DNA of 64,000 nucleotides from Climacium dendroides (taxonomy: Eukaryota > Streptophyta > Bryopsida > Hypnales > Climaciaceae), in contig OX467084.1 of assembly GCA_950106755.1 (NCBI GenBank), forward strand, positions 27,035,213 to 27,099,212, read 5' to 3'. The notes under the pieces are model-generated. The model ran no database searches. It was not told the DNA's origin and saw only the letters and a list, made by a program, of their open reading frames with translations. Positions 48,836 to 60,526 of this stretch are shown here, one piece after another (within the stretch, counting starts at the first letter, position 1; each line of letters starts with the position of its first letter). A program made the translations under genes and the position numbers.

Positions 48836-50834
48836 ATGGTTGCGCAGGACAGTGTGGGACATGGCTGTGCCTGGCAGCTTGCTATCAGCTTGGTCTTCTT
48901 TGTCTCCACTGCAGGTACTGCCCCTTGATCTTTGCAAATTGTTTTGTAGGTTCAAACTCCCTCCAATTCTTGTATTATCTCACTCACTTCGTTTCTTCCT
49001 GCAGGAGCCTCTGTGGGATATAACTACGGCAGAAATGGCGACAACCTCCCGACGCCGTCACAAACCGTGCAGCTCCTGGGAAATCTTGGCGTCACGCACG
49101 CTAGAATCTACGACACCGACCCTTCCGTTTTGAGTGCATTCCAAAACTCCAACCTCCAGCTCGTGGTCGGCGTGCTCAACAGTGAGCTCGTTGACATTGG
49201 CAGCTCCAACACCTCCGCGTACACATGGCTGACTACACGAGTCATCCCTTTTCTGAATTCGACGAACATCTACGCCATTGCGGTGGGGAATGAGGTACTG
49301 ACAGGCTTCACGAACGCCTCGTCGTTTCTCGTGCCGGCTATGAGCAATATCTACTCTGCGCTCGTCGCAAACAATTTGCAGAGCAATATTAGGGTTTCGT
49401 CCCCATGTTCCATGGATCTTTTGGCGCAATCGTACGTCCCTTCCTCCGGGCAATTCAACGACTCGTTTCCCGAGACCTCCCTGTTGCTTGATTTTCTGTC
49501 CCAGACGTCGTCCCCGTTTATGCTGAATGTGTACCCCTGGAAAGCGTACACCGTGGAATCGACGGCCATTGCTTTGGACTACGCCCTGTTCACTCCGAAC
49601 GCCGGCGTTTTCGACTCGGGCACCAGTTTGACGTACTCCAGTCTGTTCGATGCGCAAGTTGACGCTGTGTACTCTGCTTTAGCAAAAGCCAATCACTCTG
49701 ACTTGGTTATTGTAGTGAGCGAAACAGGCTGGCCAACGGTAGGTGACACTGGAGAAGTCGGTGCGTCGATTGATAACGCGCAGACTTACAACGCTAATCT
49801 GGTGCAGCGTTTGGTGAACAAGACGGGGACGCCGGTGCGGCCTGGCATCGAAATCGACACGTTCTTGTATGAACTCTACAATGAGAATTTGAATGTTGGA
49901 CCCGCGTCACAGAGAAATTTCGGCATGTTCAACGTTGATAGTACTCCGTTGTATACGGTCAATCTGAACGGGAGCAGCAGCAGTTCCAATGATACAGTTC
50001 CTGTTTCTGGCAGCTCAATATTCCGGCGAAGCTGGTGTATTGCGATACAGGTTAGGGATCTCTTCCACTCTCTGCGCTGTTCCTGTTTTCGATTTTCTTA
50101 GTTGGCGGTAACTATGTTCTGAGGTTTGATCGCGGTGCGTGATGACACTACATTAGGGAGTGTCGGAGGATGTGCTGCAAACTTCAATCGACTTCGCTTG
50201 TGGAGTTGGGAATGTGAGTTGCTCAGCCATTCAGGAGAATGGCACCTGCTTCCTTCCTGATACCAGATACTCTCATGCTTCGTGGGCAATGAACATGTTC
50301 TACGTCAGTAGCACTGATGGAGCTTCTGCTTGCAATTTTCAAGGCGCTGCTAGACAGACTACCAAAGATCCAAGTAAGTGCAATCAGTGCCCTTCCCGAG
50401 GGATATCCGTCGCTGATTGTTTCTTCTGATGCGCTTGCAAACGCTGTCCCATGAAGACTAAGGGTGTTGCATTTGAATCCACGATCGGGCTAATATTTTA
50501 TTTTTTTGCATTGATTTTCTCAATATCCTTCAGATCAATTTCGTTCTACTTAATTTGTGTCGTTCTTTTGTGCAGGCTACAGTTCTTGTATATATCCAGC
50601 CAGGTACATATCTTTGCCATCCGTCTACCTTTGTATGCGAATGTATCTGAAAACATCAGCTAAATTTAATCTCTCTCCTGATCTTGAACAAATTCTGCGT
50701 TACTCACACCGTGATTTGTCGTCTACAGCACATCAACACCCGTAAATGGCGGTATCAAGTTGAAGTTGCCATTCACTTCAACGCAACTCCTGTATCAACT
50801 ATTTTTCATACTCCTGGCCATGAACCTAAGATAA
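48836..50834 (+). CDS. GPI-anchored glucan endo-1,3-beta-glucosidase, GH17 plus X8/CBM43 (491 aa)
   Basis: Predicted to cut callose (beta-1,3-glucan) at the plasma membrane, cell wall or plasmodesmata. CDS = join(48836..48914,49005..50050,50157..50373,50576..50603,50729..50834), 1476 nt, all phases consistent. Exon 1 is a signal peptide (hydrophobic AISLVFFVSTA). GH17 runs from VGYNYGRNGDNLP to GMFNVDSTPLYTVNL, with the general acid Glu in AVGNEVL (about 122) and the nucleophile Glu in VSETGWP (about 267), and many N-glycosylation sites. A Ser-rich linker (SSSSSND) precedes the X8 domain (370-455), which has the six expected cysteines. Exon 4 is a 28-nt microexon (YSSCIYPA). Exon 5 gives a tail ending in hydrophobic LLYQLFFILLAMNLR, typical of a GPI-anchor signal. 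The upstream in-frame extension lacks an ATG, so the start at 48836 is preferred. Confidence 0.93.
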
Positions 50835-52549
50835 CAAGGGTTGTATAGAATTTCTCGAAGGTACTGAGCGTCCAAATAGGTATTGGACAAATTGTTTTCT
50901 TCAGGTTTTGGTGAAACTCTTCAGAAGTGCAATCAAAATGGAAAGACATAGATCTAGCCCATAGTGGAGTGTGTTGTAGGTACTACTTGATTGTATTGTG
51001 AGGAATTGAGGCAGGTCTCCAGGAATGGGAGGCTTTCTGTCGTTTTTCATCACTTAGAAGAGGTTTTTTGAGTGTCGAAGGGAGCATCATTTCAGGAGGT
51101 ATCTACAATTTTCCTCGTTTGGCCCTTTCGGTGTTTATGACGGTCAAATTTTGAAGCAATGACCTACTTTAAAGAATGATCGACTTTCTATTCACAGAGT
51201 AATTATAATTCGGGACGTGATGACATTATCCAGCAATCGCCTCTTTCAATCTACATCATAAAAATCCAAACCTACTTTTGGAAAAACAATATTGGATTCA
51301 TTGCACCCTGCCCTTTGCTGATTTTGAATCTTAACCCCTGAGCGCCCCAGCAACAGGATCCGCCTCTCCAAATTGCCCTCTGCCCATTGTCAACAAACAT
51401 TTGACCGATATAATCTCCTCATTCATTTGGTGAAAACACTTGCGATCAATCCTTGCATGATCCCTGACTTTCAACTACCGGACTTTCAACTACCGGACTT
51501 TCAACTACTAGACTTTCAACTACCGTTCTATACAGTCAGATCCCGTAGATGACAAAGTCGTGGTAGTGACGCCAGTTCGATTGCAAGCAGGTCGTTGGAC
51601 CCTGCTTTCTCGTGTTCATGGGCTGGGCGCTCAGGGGTTCACTCGCGTTGTACAGTTGCAGGACCTATCTTGAATTCGAACTTGGTGGAATCCTTGAAGA
51701 AGTGTCGACCAATTTCCCACACGCCTGCGCGAGCTCGCGCTGGAAGACGTATGAAAAACAGAAGGTGCACTTGTGCATGTTTATCTTATTGGTTCTTGCC
51801 TGTCGCGAGAACGATGTGCACCTTTGTATATTCGTCACTGTTTTAGGGTTGACAACAATCCATACATTATTTTCAGTGCAAAAGATTTTAGGTGATGTGA
51901 TCTCAGTGAGGCCTTACAGTAAAATCTACCATGGGCAACCATCTGGGAAGAGGATCTTGGGCACAAGCCATTACCATTCTGCCATTGATTCGTCACACCT
52001 ACCAGTGAAAACCCAATAAGACATCAGGCAATCTATTGATACTGTGTGATTTCAAATTTGTGTTTTTGAACCCAACAAGTCAATCAATCGGATCCCTCTA
52101 AAATAGTTTCACGATTTTGGTTTTGGATTTGGATTTGACACAAATGAAAGAATATCCATTGCAAACAAAACAACAAGCGAACCTCATCAGCCTGACACTT
52201 CCAGACCGGGAACCGAAACGGACGAAACAATGAGCCCTACCATACAAGGAGGGTTCCTTCCATTACACTTCCCTTTCAACCCTCTTACCAAAAAACTTCT
52301 TTTTACACCATTGCGCATTTGTGAGCGTTGTTTCACTTCCGGAAAACCCCTGGAACTCATACTTACCATTCATCAAAATTGAAAAATTAGGTAGGAGACG
52401 AAAATACAAAATTAAAAACTACAAAAGAATGGGAAAAAAAAAAAAGAATTCTCAGAAAGGGATGGGTAAACTAGTTTAGAGTATTACCTACATACTTGCT
52501 GAAATTTGATTGTACACCATAACAATTTGAAATGTCCCTCCCTTCAATA
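50835..52549. other. Glucanase 3' flank and spacer, no supported gene
   Basis: The region holds the probable 3' UTR. An open frame at 51612-52019 has no motif. A four-copy 15-bp repeat is listed separately. A run of 12 A lies near 52434. Confidence 0.4.
51466..51525. repeat. 15-bp tandem repeat, four copies
   Basis: GACTTTCAACTACCG occurs four times in succession; only the third unit differs (ends CTA). Confidence 0.95.
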
Positions 52550-52770
52550 CACTAAAATTGGTAAATAGTGTTGGCTACACTAATTGTCAATGGTAAATAG
52601 TGTTGGCTACACTAATTGTCAACAATAACATTAATTGTGATTTGCAAAGTTAGTGTTAGAACATTATTTACCCATTCTAACACTATTTTAGCTCTAAAAT
52701 AAAATTTGATCATTTCAACTTTTCTACAAGAATGCATTTAGTGTCCAACACTATTTACCAATTTTTAGTG
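52550..52770. mobile_element. CACTA-like MITE with internal 32-bp duplication
   Basis: It starts CACTAAAATTGGTAAATAGT and ends with the reverse complement (ACTATTTACCAATTTTTAGTG), giving 5'-CACTA and TAGTG-3' termini. Inside, 52559-52590 is duplicated head to tail as 52591-52622. A matching target duplication is not evident. Confidence 0.75.
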
Positions 52771-55700
52771 TAGTGGCATTGCTTCCACTGGTGCTACAAT
52801 ACTATATGTATTGTATAGTACATTCGACGATTGGTTAGATTCAAGGTCTTGTGCGGTCATGTCACTACCGTACGTTGGGGTCAGGTTCGAAAGACCCCAT
52901 ACGAAATGTTTTCTTTTTGACCGAATATTGACTTCGTTATCTACTTTTACAATTTATAAATTTTTGTTTGACTTTATTTTGAATTATTCATGGACTATAG
53001 TGCAAGGCACTATAGCTTAACTATACTACGTTGCCACTAGTTCAACTTTTCCTAAATTTTGTGGGACCACAAGTGGGCTTCCACATTTTGAGGTGACTTT
53101 ATTCAACTTTAAACTATAGTATTTTCTACAATTTATTTTTTCAGATTTCATATTATTTTCATTAATATTTTCTACAATGTTCATATACACCATGTTATAA
53201 TTTCTGAAAATTTCATTTTATACCCTATTTATTTATATTTTGATTTATTTTTTAACGAATCTGACCCAAGCGTAGGGTAGTACGAAAGGTTAAAATTGCA
53301 CCAGTCTCTCCACCGGTTATGCCGAATGACCACGAGAAATCCATGAACAGTTTCGCAATGGTTGCAATACTGTGCAGTATTTGCACCTACTTGAGTTTGT
53401 GCAACAATTACAATTTAGGCAATCATAGACGTGCACTGGTTTCGTGTCCAAGTCTTTTTGCAACAGCACTTTTGCAATGATTTGGAATAGAAAATGACTT
53501 TAAGAAACCACTACAAAACCCATTGTCAAATAATTAATGACGTGTTGCATGCAGCCGCTACACTTCTTCCTGTTGTGCTGTAGATGCTACACTGCACCAC
53601 AGTGCATGGTGCGACTCAATTGTGGAAAGCATAACTTATTACTGAAATTATCACTGAAACAGCAAAACACAATCGGCCCTCCTATTCAAGAATGTTCAGG
53701 TATTTTCGACCAACAGGCTCCTTATATTCTTCAACGTTGGTGCGAGTGTCAGTTTGCTTGATTCTTGCTGATGCCGTGCTGGTAGCAATCGTTTGTCTGA
53801 CAGAGAGAAGAATCTGTTGAAGGGGGACAGCCTGAACGCTGGGTTGGGCCACCACACTGGCTCAAATAACTGAAGAGCCTGTCTCCATTACGCTCCTGGA
53901 CGTGCAGGCGCTGGAGGGGCCCCTCCGCCCAGGTTCATGGGCCAGGAGGGTCCAGCAGTCTTCATTAGTGCCCAGAGGTTCAGCTGAGAGCTTCCTGCTG
54001 ACTAGACGATTTACCATGTCTTTACAATTACTGGCTGCTGCAGCTCCTGACAACGTGGTCCAGCTTGTCCCTTCCTGTTTTTGGAGGGGTCCAGGTGAGG
54101 GTCCGGACCCTCCAGCTCTGTAATTCTGAAATTCATGAACCGGAGCCTGGAGGTCTGGTCAGAGGTCCAGGCTAAACGTTTTTTTGCAATGGAGCCCCCA
54201 CCACCTGTCCAAAATGGGACCTCCACTACCTCTAAGGTAAGGGAGGTCCATTACCGGTTGTTGACTTTTCAACATTAACGTGGCACTGTCCCATTGGCAA
54301 CCTTGTCATTGCCATTACAAGTTGCAACTTGTAACCTTCTTTCCTTTCAACTTACTTTCTACACCCTTGGATCATGAAGATCAAAGGTTGTGATTGAAAA
54401 ATGTACAACTAGTTATGTACAATAACCTATTCACTACTAGTGCGGCTCATCGGTTGTCTAATACATAAAAGTGCTCATTTCAAAGTTGGAAATTAATTTG
54501 GGGAGGTTAGAATTATTGAAATATTTTTCATCCATGATGTTTGTCACTGTCATTTCCATTTCTCTTTAAAATTTCATACTATTTTAAGAATTTTTTAAAT
54601 TACTATGGATTTTATATGGAATTTTTTTTAAATCATATAAAATTCAAATTGATGTTTTTAATTATGAAAAATTGAGATTAAATTTTAGATATATGCTGTT
54701 ACGTGTGAAAAATATCAATATTTTTAAATCTATATTTTGATGTAGAAATCTAATGAAGTTTGACCAAGCCCAAACATCAAATGTCTTTTTAAGGATTAAA
54801 AGCTTTGACATCATAAGATGCACACTATTTGTATTTTGCTATAGCAATGAAAGAGTTCACAAATAGTGTACATATAAAGAGGTGGATGCTTTTAGAGCCC
54901 AAGCACTTTATGAACTTCCTACCTCAAAGTCGGGGGAATCACTTAGAATCTTTTACCAACCATCATGCAACATAATATAGGAGGCATTAATTCACGGTGT
55001 TAAATTTTTTTTTTTAAACTTTGAGGTAATATAGAGAGTACAAATTAGTATACAAACACTTATAAGTAAGATATAGCCTGATGTAAAAATTATGTTGAAT
55101 TTGATTTTTTTTCCTAATATAGGATAGAGGATATTGGTCATAGGAATTTTTGTTGGATAGGGTCAATTTAGGATTATATTGACCTCTTTGGTTGGATGAT
55201 AAATTGTATACCATTTTTCTATTTGTCTCCAATGCGGTCCTCTCTTCTCCAACGGTTCAAATTCTTGGATTCTTGACTTTGGATTCAATAAGCTAAAAAT
55301 GCTAAGAATTGTTGATTACGCTTCAATGAATCCTTCTAGATGCTTCACATATTGAATTGCATGTGCATTCAATCTTTTTGTCTACTATTGAAAACGGTTA
55401 CCTTTCAACTTTCAAGCAAATGCTTTTTCTCTTCTGTTTGTGCATCACATTAATTGAATGTTTAGGATTTAGGGTTTTGGAGGCGTTAATGCATTGAGTT
55501 TGGTTTAGTTTTTTCTTCACAAGCTATTGGTATGTGTATATAGTGATGATTTAAGGTTCATTCAAGGGGTTAGGGTTTAGGGTTTTGGATGCTATAACAT
55601 GGAGGTTTTCACTAGACTGTAGCAACTTCAAGCACCAATTTCGATTCATCTCCAACCTTCACTACTATTGGATCTAGATGCTAGTGAGTTGGAAGAACTT

Positions 55701-55844
55701 TGTAACATTTTAAGTTGTGAACCTATAGAGGTTCACGTGGCAATGAGATCAAATTGGCATACCTCTTTGCTCTTATAGACAACGCTTGAAACTTGAAGGT
55801 GATATGGTTCACCATTGTGGTTTAGCCTCCTAGCATGGTGCTTT
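52771..55844. other. Spacer, no gene supported
   Basis: A GC-richer island at about 53800-54240 carries repeated GGTCCAG / GGAGGTCC words and open frames on both strands without motif. The rest is AT-rich. I cannot assign a function. Confidence 0.4.
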
Positions 55845-55862
55845 CCCCCCCCCCCCCCCCCC
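55845..55862. repeat. Homopolymer run of about 18 C
   Basis: An uninterrupted C tract follows GCTTT and precedes TAGTTC. It is rare in such AT-rich DNA; its length may be unreliable. Confidence 0.9.
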
Positions 55863-58486
55863 TAGTTCTTGACATAGATGATGGGAAATTTTTGGGAGTT
55901 TCATATAGTGTAGAAAACTCCTTACATGGCAACCATAAGCATTTTGTATTTTTAATTGTGTTGGATAAACATAGTTGAAGCTTCTTACTAGTAATGTTTT
56001 GTGGTTTTTTGTGTTCTCTTATTTATGCTTGAGCATATGTGGTTGAGTTTTGTTTTTTTATTTTGGGGGGTACTTCACACATCTATGCCTTTTAGTAAAC
56101 TAGCTTTATTTAAGTTTATTCCATTTTAGAGGTTCAACTGCATTTCTCTCTTCTTTACATGTTGACTCTGCTTTCATTTTCTAAATTTTTTAGCTTCACT
56201 AACTTTATTGCATGCTTGTCTACTATGGACTAGGTATATGAGAATGTCATAGATGGTAATGCTAGTAGTTTTTACTTCAAGTATTTCCAAAACCATCTTT
56301 TGTTTTATTTTGTGTTTGGGTTCCACCATATTATATGCAGTGTTTGAATTCAGGGACATTCTATTCCATGTGTACTTCTACTTGTTCCATCATTCAAGGA
56401 CATTCTATTCCATGTGTACTTCTACTTGTTCCATCATTATATCTTATGTTTTCATCTTTGCTTATTTTAAACTATTATTTTTGGATTCCCATGTATGTCG
56501 CATATATATTGTACAAGAAGGTAGAGTGTTTGCCATTAGATGAAATTTGAGGCCATTAGAAGACTACAGGTTCCTATGAGTTCTTGGACTGTATGAAACT
56601 CTGGGAACTTTGCCAAATCAGTCAGATAATATTAATTAATTAATTTTAAAATATATATTTTTAAAATATTTTAATAATTTAAAAAAATTCTGACGCGTTC
56701 TCAGCCTAGGGTATAAACCTGAAACAACCCTCTTGAGGCCTCAAACTTCATCTAATGTTTTTGCCTTTGTTGTCTTTTATATTTAGTAACCTAAACACAC
56801 TCATGTGTTTTTGTTTTTGGTCTTTGCTTTAACCTAACTTCATAAAGTGTGGATTCCATGTATAAAACATAAAACAATGCAAAGGCGATAGAGTATGGTA
56901 AGTACTTGAAATTGTATCCAACAGATGTTGTATTTTAAGTTCATATGGTATGTCTTTGTCTTTAATCTTTGCATTTTATTTTATTTTATACTTCACTATT
57001 TTTCTTTGTAAGAAAGTATGGATGTTAGAAATTAAACCTACTTTAGAATTCCAAGTAATTATAGTGAGGCATAAAATACCAAGAATGGAGAAATTAGGTA
57101 ATAATAGGGAGTATTTAATTGCTCATAGTCATCTAAATATAAAAACTCCAACTACATGTGATTTATTTCCTCCCTACGGAATAACCTCCCTTAGCTCAGA
57201 GTTCTAAAACAAAGAGCTTGTTGAATCCATCTAGAAAAACTTGGCTTCTGACCAAGTCTAAGTATGGCACATCAAAATGATTTGTTGTGGCATTTCAAAG
57301 CCCATTAATTTTTAACCTTGAAAAGACACTAAGGATGATAATTATGTGTTTTTTTGGATGATTTTAGGATGTTTTGCAAGATGGAAAAAACAGTTTATCA
57401 TTCAATTTTTTGGGGAGTTGCCTCAATGTATTTTAAGTAAATAGTATTGGATCTTCTCTCGCTATTGTATCATTGACTTTCAAAGGAAAAAAATACTTAA
57501 TCCACAAATCACCCTTGTAGTGTATTTTGGTCACTTCTTACTCTATTCTCTTTATGTGAATTTTAGCCATGACATGAAGTTTATTAAGTGTAATTTCAAT
57601 CCCAATTGAAAAATTCTAAACATTCTAAGATTTCAATATTTTATTACAATTTGAACTTTGGGTCTATGACCATGGTTTGTTGATTTTTCTAATTCTAGAA
57701 TGGAACGCTAACTCGGGCTTACACCATGATGTTATATACTATAATATGCACTTGTATTGTAAATGAATTTTCTTCATTTTATCTCCAAGGAATTAATAGG
57801 AATTTGATAAAAATCTGAGATTTTTATCACTCATAGAAGGCATGTGATTTCATCTTTGAAAAATAAATATAAAAAATTTCATATATATGTAGTTGCAAAC
57901 CAATATGAAACAAAATGAAGGATAGTAAGGCTTGAATCTATGGTCACGAGCCTGTTTTTCCCCAATTTGCTTCAAATATGCAGTTCCTAGTCTTTACCAA
58001 ATGGTTCCTTTACACCTACACTTTACGATGAATTAGACCAAGTGTGAGTCTTAAAGCTTAACTTTGAAAGGATAGAATGAAACTTATCACCAAGGTATTT
58101 TGCCAAAAATGATTTGATTTTTGAACCAATGGTTGTATTCTTCAATTCTCCATTGATTTAACCCTTGAAGGATGGACTAATGACCAAGAAAATCATTTTT
58201 GGGCTAGTGAAGTGTTATAAGATTAATCTACATGAACTATCTTTCTACTAGTATCTACAATCCGTCAATCCACAATTTGTTCAAAAACCCTAAAATCAAG
58301 TAAAAAAATTTCAACTCAACCCACTCAACTCAGCCTAGCCCAAAGATCAAGTGGTTATCAATTTCTACCAATCACATTGCAAAAAACCAAGAATTTGGTA
58401 ATTTTATTGGTGGAAATCGATAACCTCTCAATTTTTGGCCATAGTATGAAGTGCCCTTGAATGTGGGTTCCAAAATTTTAAGAAAA
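55863..58486. other. AT-rich spacer, no gene seen
   Basis: It contains a 44-bp tandem duplication (56354-56440) and part of the dispersed repeat shared in reverse with 9480-9560 (57500-57590). No supported coding sequence. Confidence 0.45.
56354..56440. repeat. 44-bp tandem duplication
   Basis: GGACATTCTATTCCATGTGT and the following bases to CCATCATT are repeated once at a spacing of 44 bp, nearly unchanged. Confidence 0.9.
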
Positions 58487-58765
58487 AAAATTAAAGTGAT
58501 CACTATTAGCCAAGGAGGATTGACCCATGTATTTTCCCATATTTTATTCATGTAGAAAATACTGGAATCTTTTATTTGCAGCATATGATAAAATTTGCAA
58601 ATTTTGAACTCATAATTGGAATCAAAGGCTTCAAATGAGACAGAAAACATGAAGAAATATAAAATTTACGCGATACAAAATAGAGGGCCATTTATACATT
58701 TACCCTTTGATGGGGCAATACATGGGTCAATCCTCCTTAGCCATTACCATCTAAAGTGTTTTTTT
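58487..58765. mobile_element. MITE family 4, copy 1
   Basis: AAGTGATCACTATTAGCCAA..GGAGGATTGACCCATGTATT on the left is matched by AATACATGGGTCAATCCTCC..TTAGCCATTACCATC on the right. About 279 bp; non-coding. Confidence 0.75.
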
Positions 58766-58847
58766 TCATGTACAATTTTTTTGCCAATTGGCTACAATCA
58801 AAAGATGTGGGCTATGTTTTGTAAGAAAAAATTTCATTTTTTGGGGG

Positions 58848-59099
58848 TCAAAATGGCCAGGGAGGATTGATGCCCTTATTGCCCCATTCAAGCGTAAATG
58901 TAAAAATTGCCACCTATTTTGTGCCGCATCAATTTTGTATTTCTTCGCACATCTCAACTAATTCAAGGCCTCTGATTGCAAATATGAATTCAAAATTTCC
59001 AAATTTTGTGATGGGCAGCAAATAAAAAAATTTCAATGTTTTTTCCAGGGTTAAAACACAGAGCAATAAGGGTGTCAATCCTCCTTGGCCGGTCAAAAT
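58848..59099. mobile_element. MITE family 4, copy 2 (opposite orientation)
   Basis: It starts GTCAAAATGGCCAGGGAGGA and ends TCCTCCTTGGCCGGTCAAAAT. Its interior repeats, in reverse, the interior of copy 1 (GTAAATGTAAAAATTGCCAC; TTGTATTTCTTCGCA). About 250 bp. Confidence 0.75.
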
Positions 59100-59197
59100 A
59101 GCAAGATTACTGCTATATTTTAAAACCAGTAGCGAAATTATACTGAAGTATCACCTAGTTTTCATACAGATATCACCAAGTATCACCCCAATATCAC

Positions 59198-60526
59198 ATG
59201 AGTATTGAAGAAACAACTGGCTCCTTCTCCAAATTGAAAATAAAACCGGGTGCAGTTCATCAATCAATCATGCCACTAGTATCTTCCTGTAATAATGACA
59301 CTGGTTGGGGAACGTGGTGCCCAACAGTGAAATTCGGGACAGAGTTCATCCCAAATGAACTGAAAGTGCCCCAAAAGCTCATCCGTCAAATCATCCCAGA
59401 AAGACGGATCCCCACTCAGTTCAAATTCCTCAACATAATTCATCCAAAGCTTCCTATATTCAGACAGAGTTCATCCAAAAGCTCCCGAGTGGCTCAGTTG
59501 AAAAGTTCCAACAAACTGAAGGTAACCCCCCCAAGCACCCGCCGGCCATGATGGACAGAGTATTCACAAGCTGGCAGGTGCTTTCTGTAGAGGTACAACG
59601 AATTTCATCCATTAAAGTACGCACTGGACCGACCCCCTCACAGAGTTCATCCAAAAGTCCCTGCAAGTCGTTCAAATTTCAAAAGCCAAAAGCTCAAAAG
59701 CCAAAGCGCACGAGCCCCACCACCTCTCCGCGGATCACCCCACCCACATCGCTGACTCAACGATATCGATTCCCCCTTTCCAAATCCACAGCGCCATCGT
59801 CACATCCACACCCTTCACATTTCGCAAAAATTCGCAAAATTCGCAAAAATTCTTTTTCCAGCCAGAATTCCAGGAAAGATGCTCACTCCAACCCAACTCC
59901 CCATGCGCGCTTTTTCCAGCCCACTGGGGAAGGCGACAGAAATTCCCTTCGCCGGATTGGGGCCTTACACGAAACGTCTCGGTGGTCCCGCTTTCATTTG
60001 CCCCCCGAAATGGATAAGATCACCATTCCAGCACACACACGTTGACTCCACGAGCAAGCAACAAACTGCGAGAAAAGAAAAATGGCGTAAATCGATTTCA
60101 CAACTGTCTGCCTCGTGTTGCCGTCGCATGTGCGCCATTATCTGTCTTGGGCCGGGAGGACGTCAGGAGCACTTGAATTTTCCTTGGAGGAGTAGCCGAC
60201 GCATGGCGACGGGAGAAAGGCGCTACATTTTTTGTGGGTCCGAGTGGATTGCATGAATTTGTTGTCAATCGAGTTCAGTCGGATTCAGAGGAATAATTGG
60301 GAAATTTGTGGTTTAAAAGTGCGAGGGGAGTTTGTTTAGTTTCAATTGCAATGGGTAGTTTTTTTTCCATTGCAAATGCGTTCAAGTTGTGTCTGAGATC
60401 GTGAGTGGTGGACTTGAGGAGAGAGGAAGAGAAGTGTGAATTGTGAAAAGTCAGTTAGCAAGATGTGGAGGTGACGATCCTTTGCGTTGTGTGTTTTGAG
60501 ATTGAATCGTGTTTTGTAAGCACGCA
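59198..60526. other. Upstream region of the GNAT gene, overlapping open frames
   Basis: This less AT-rich stretch has overlapping plus-strand open frames (59198-59551, 59548-60045, 59879-60256) rich in Ser, Pro and Lys. None shows a known motif or a clear splice chain. The phrase GTTCATCCAAA and near variants recur about six times from 59256 to 59654. It probably holds the promoter and 5' leader of the GNAT gene. Confidence 0.4.

Noticed and set aside
48630..49133. A 167-codon frame overlapping the glucanase start
   Set aside because: It crosses exon 1, intron 1 and exon 2 of the glucanase in a different frame and shows no motif.
51612..52019. A 135-codon plus-strand frame downstream of the glucanase
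   Set aside because: The first codon is not ATG and no motif is seen; it may belong to an unrecognised transcript but cannot be supported.
55560..55600. Telomere-like GGTTTAGGGTTTTGG words
   Set aside because: There are only two or three imperfect units, common in plant leaders; not a telomeric array.
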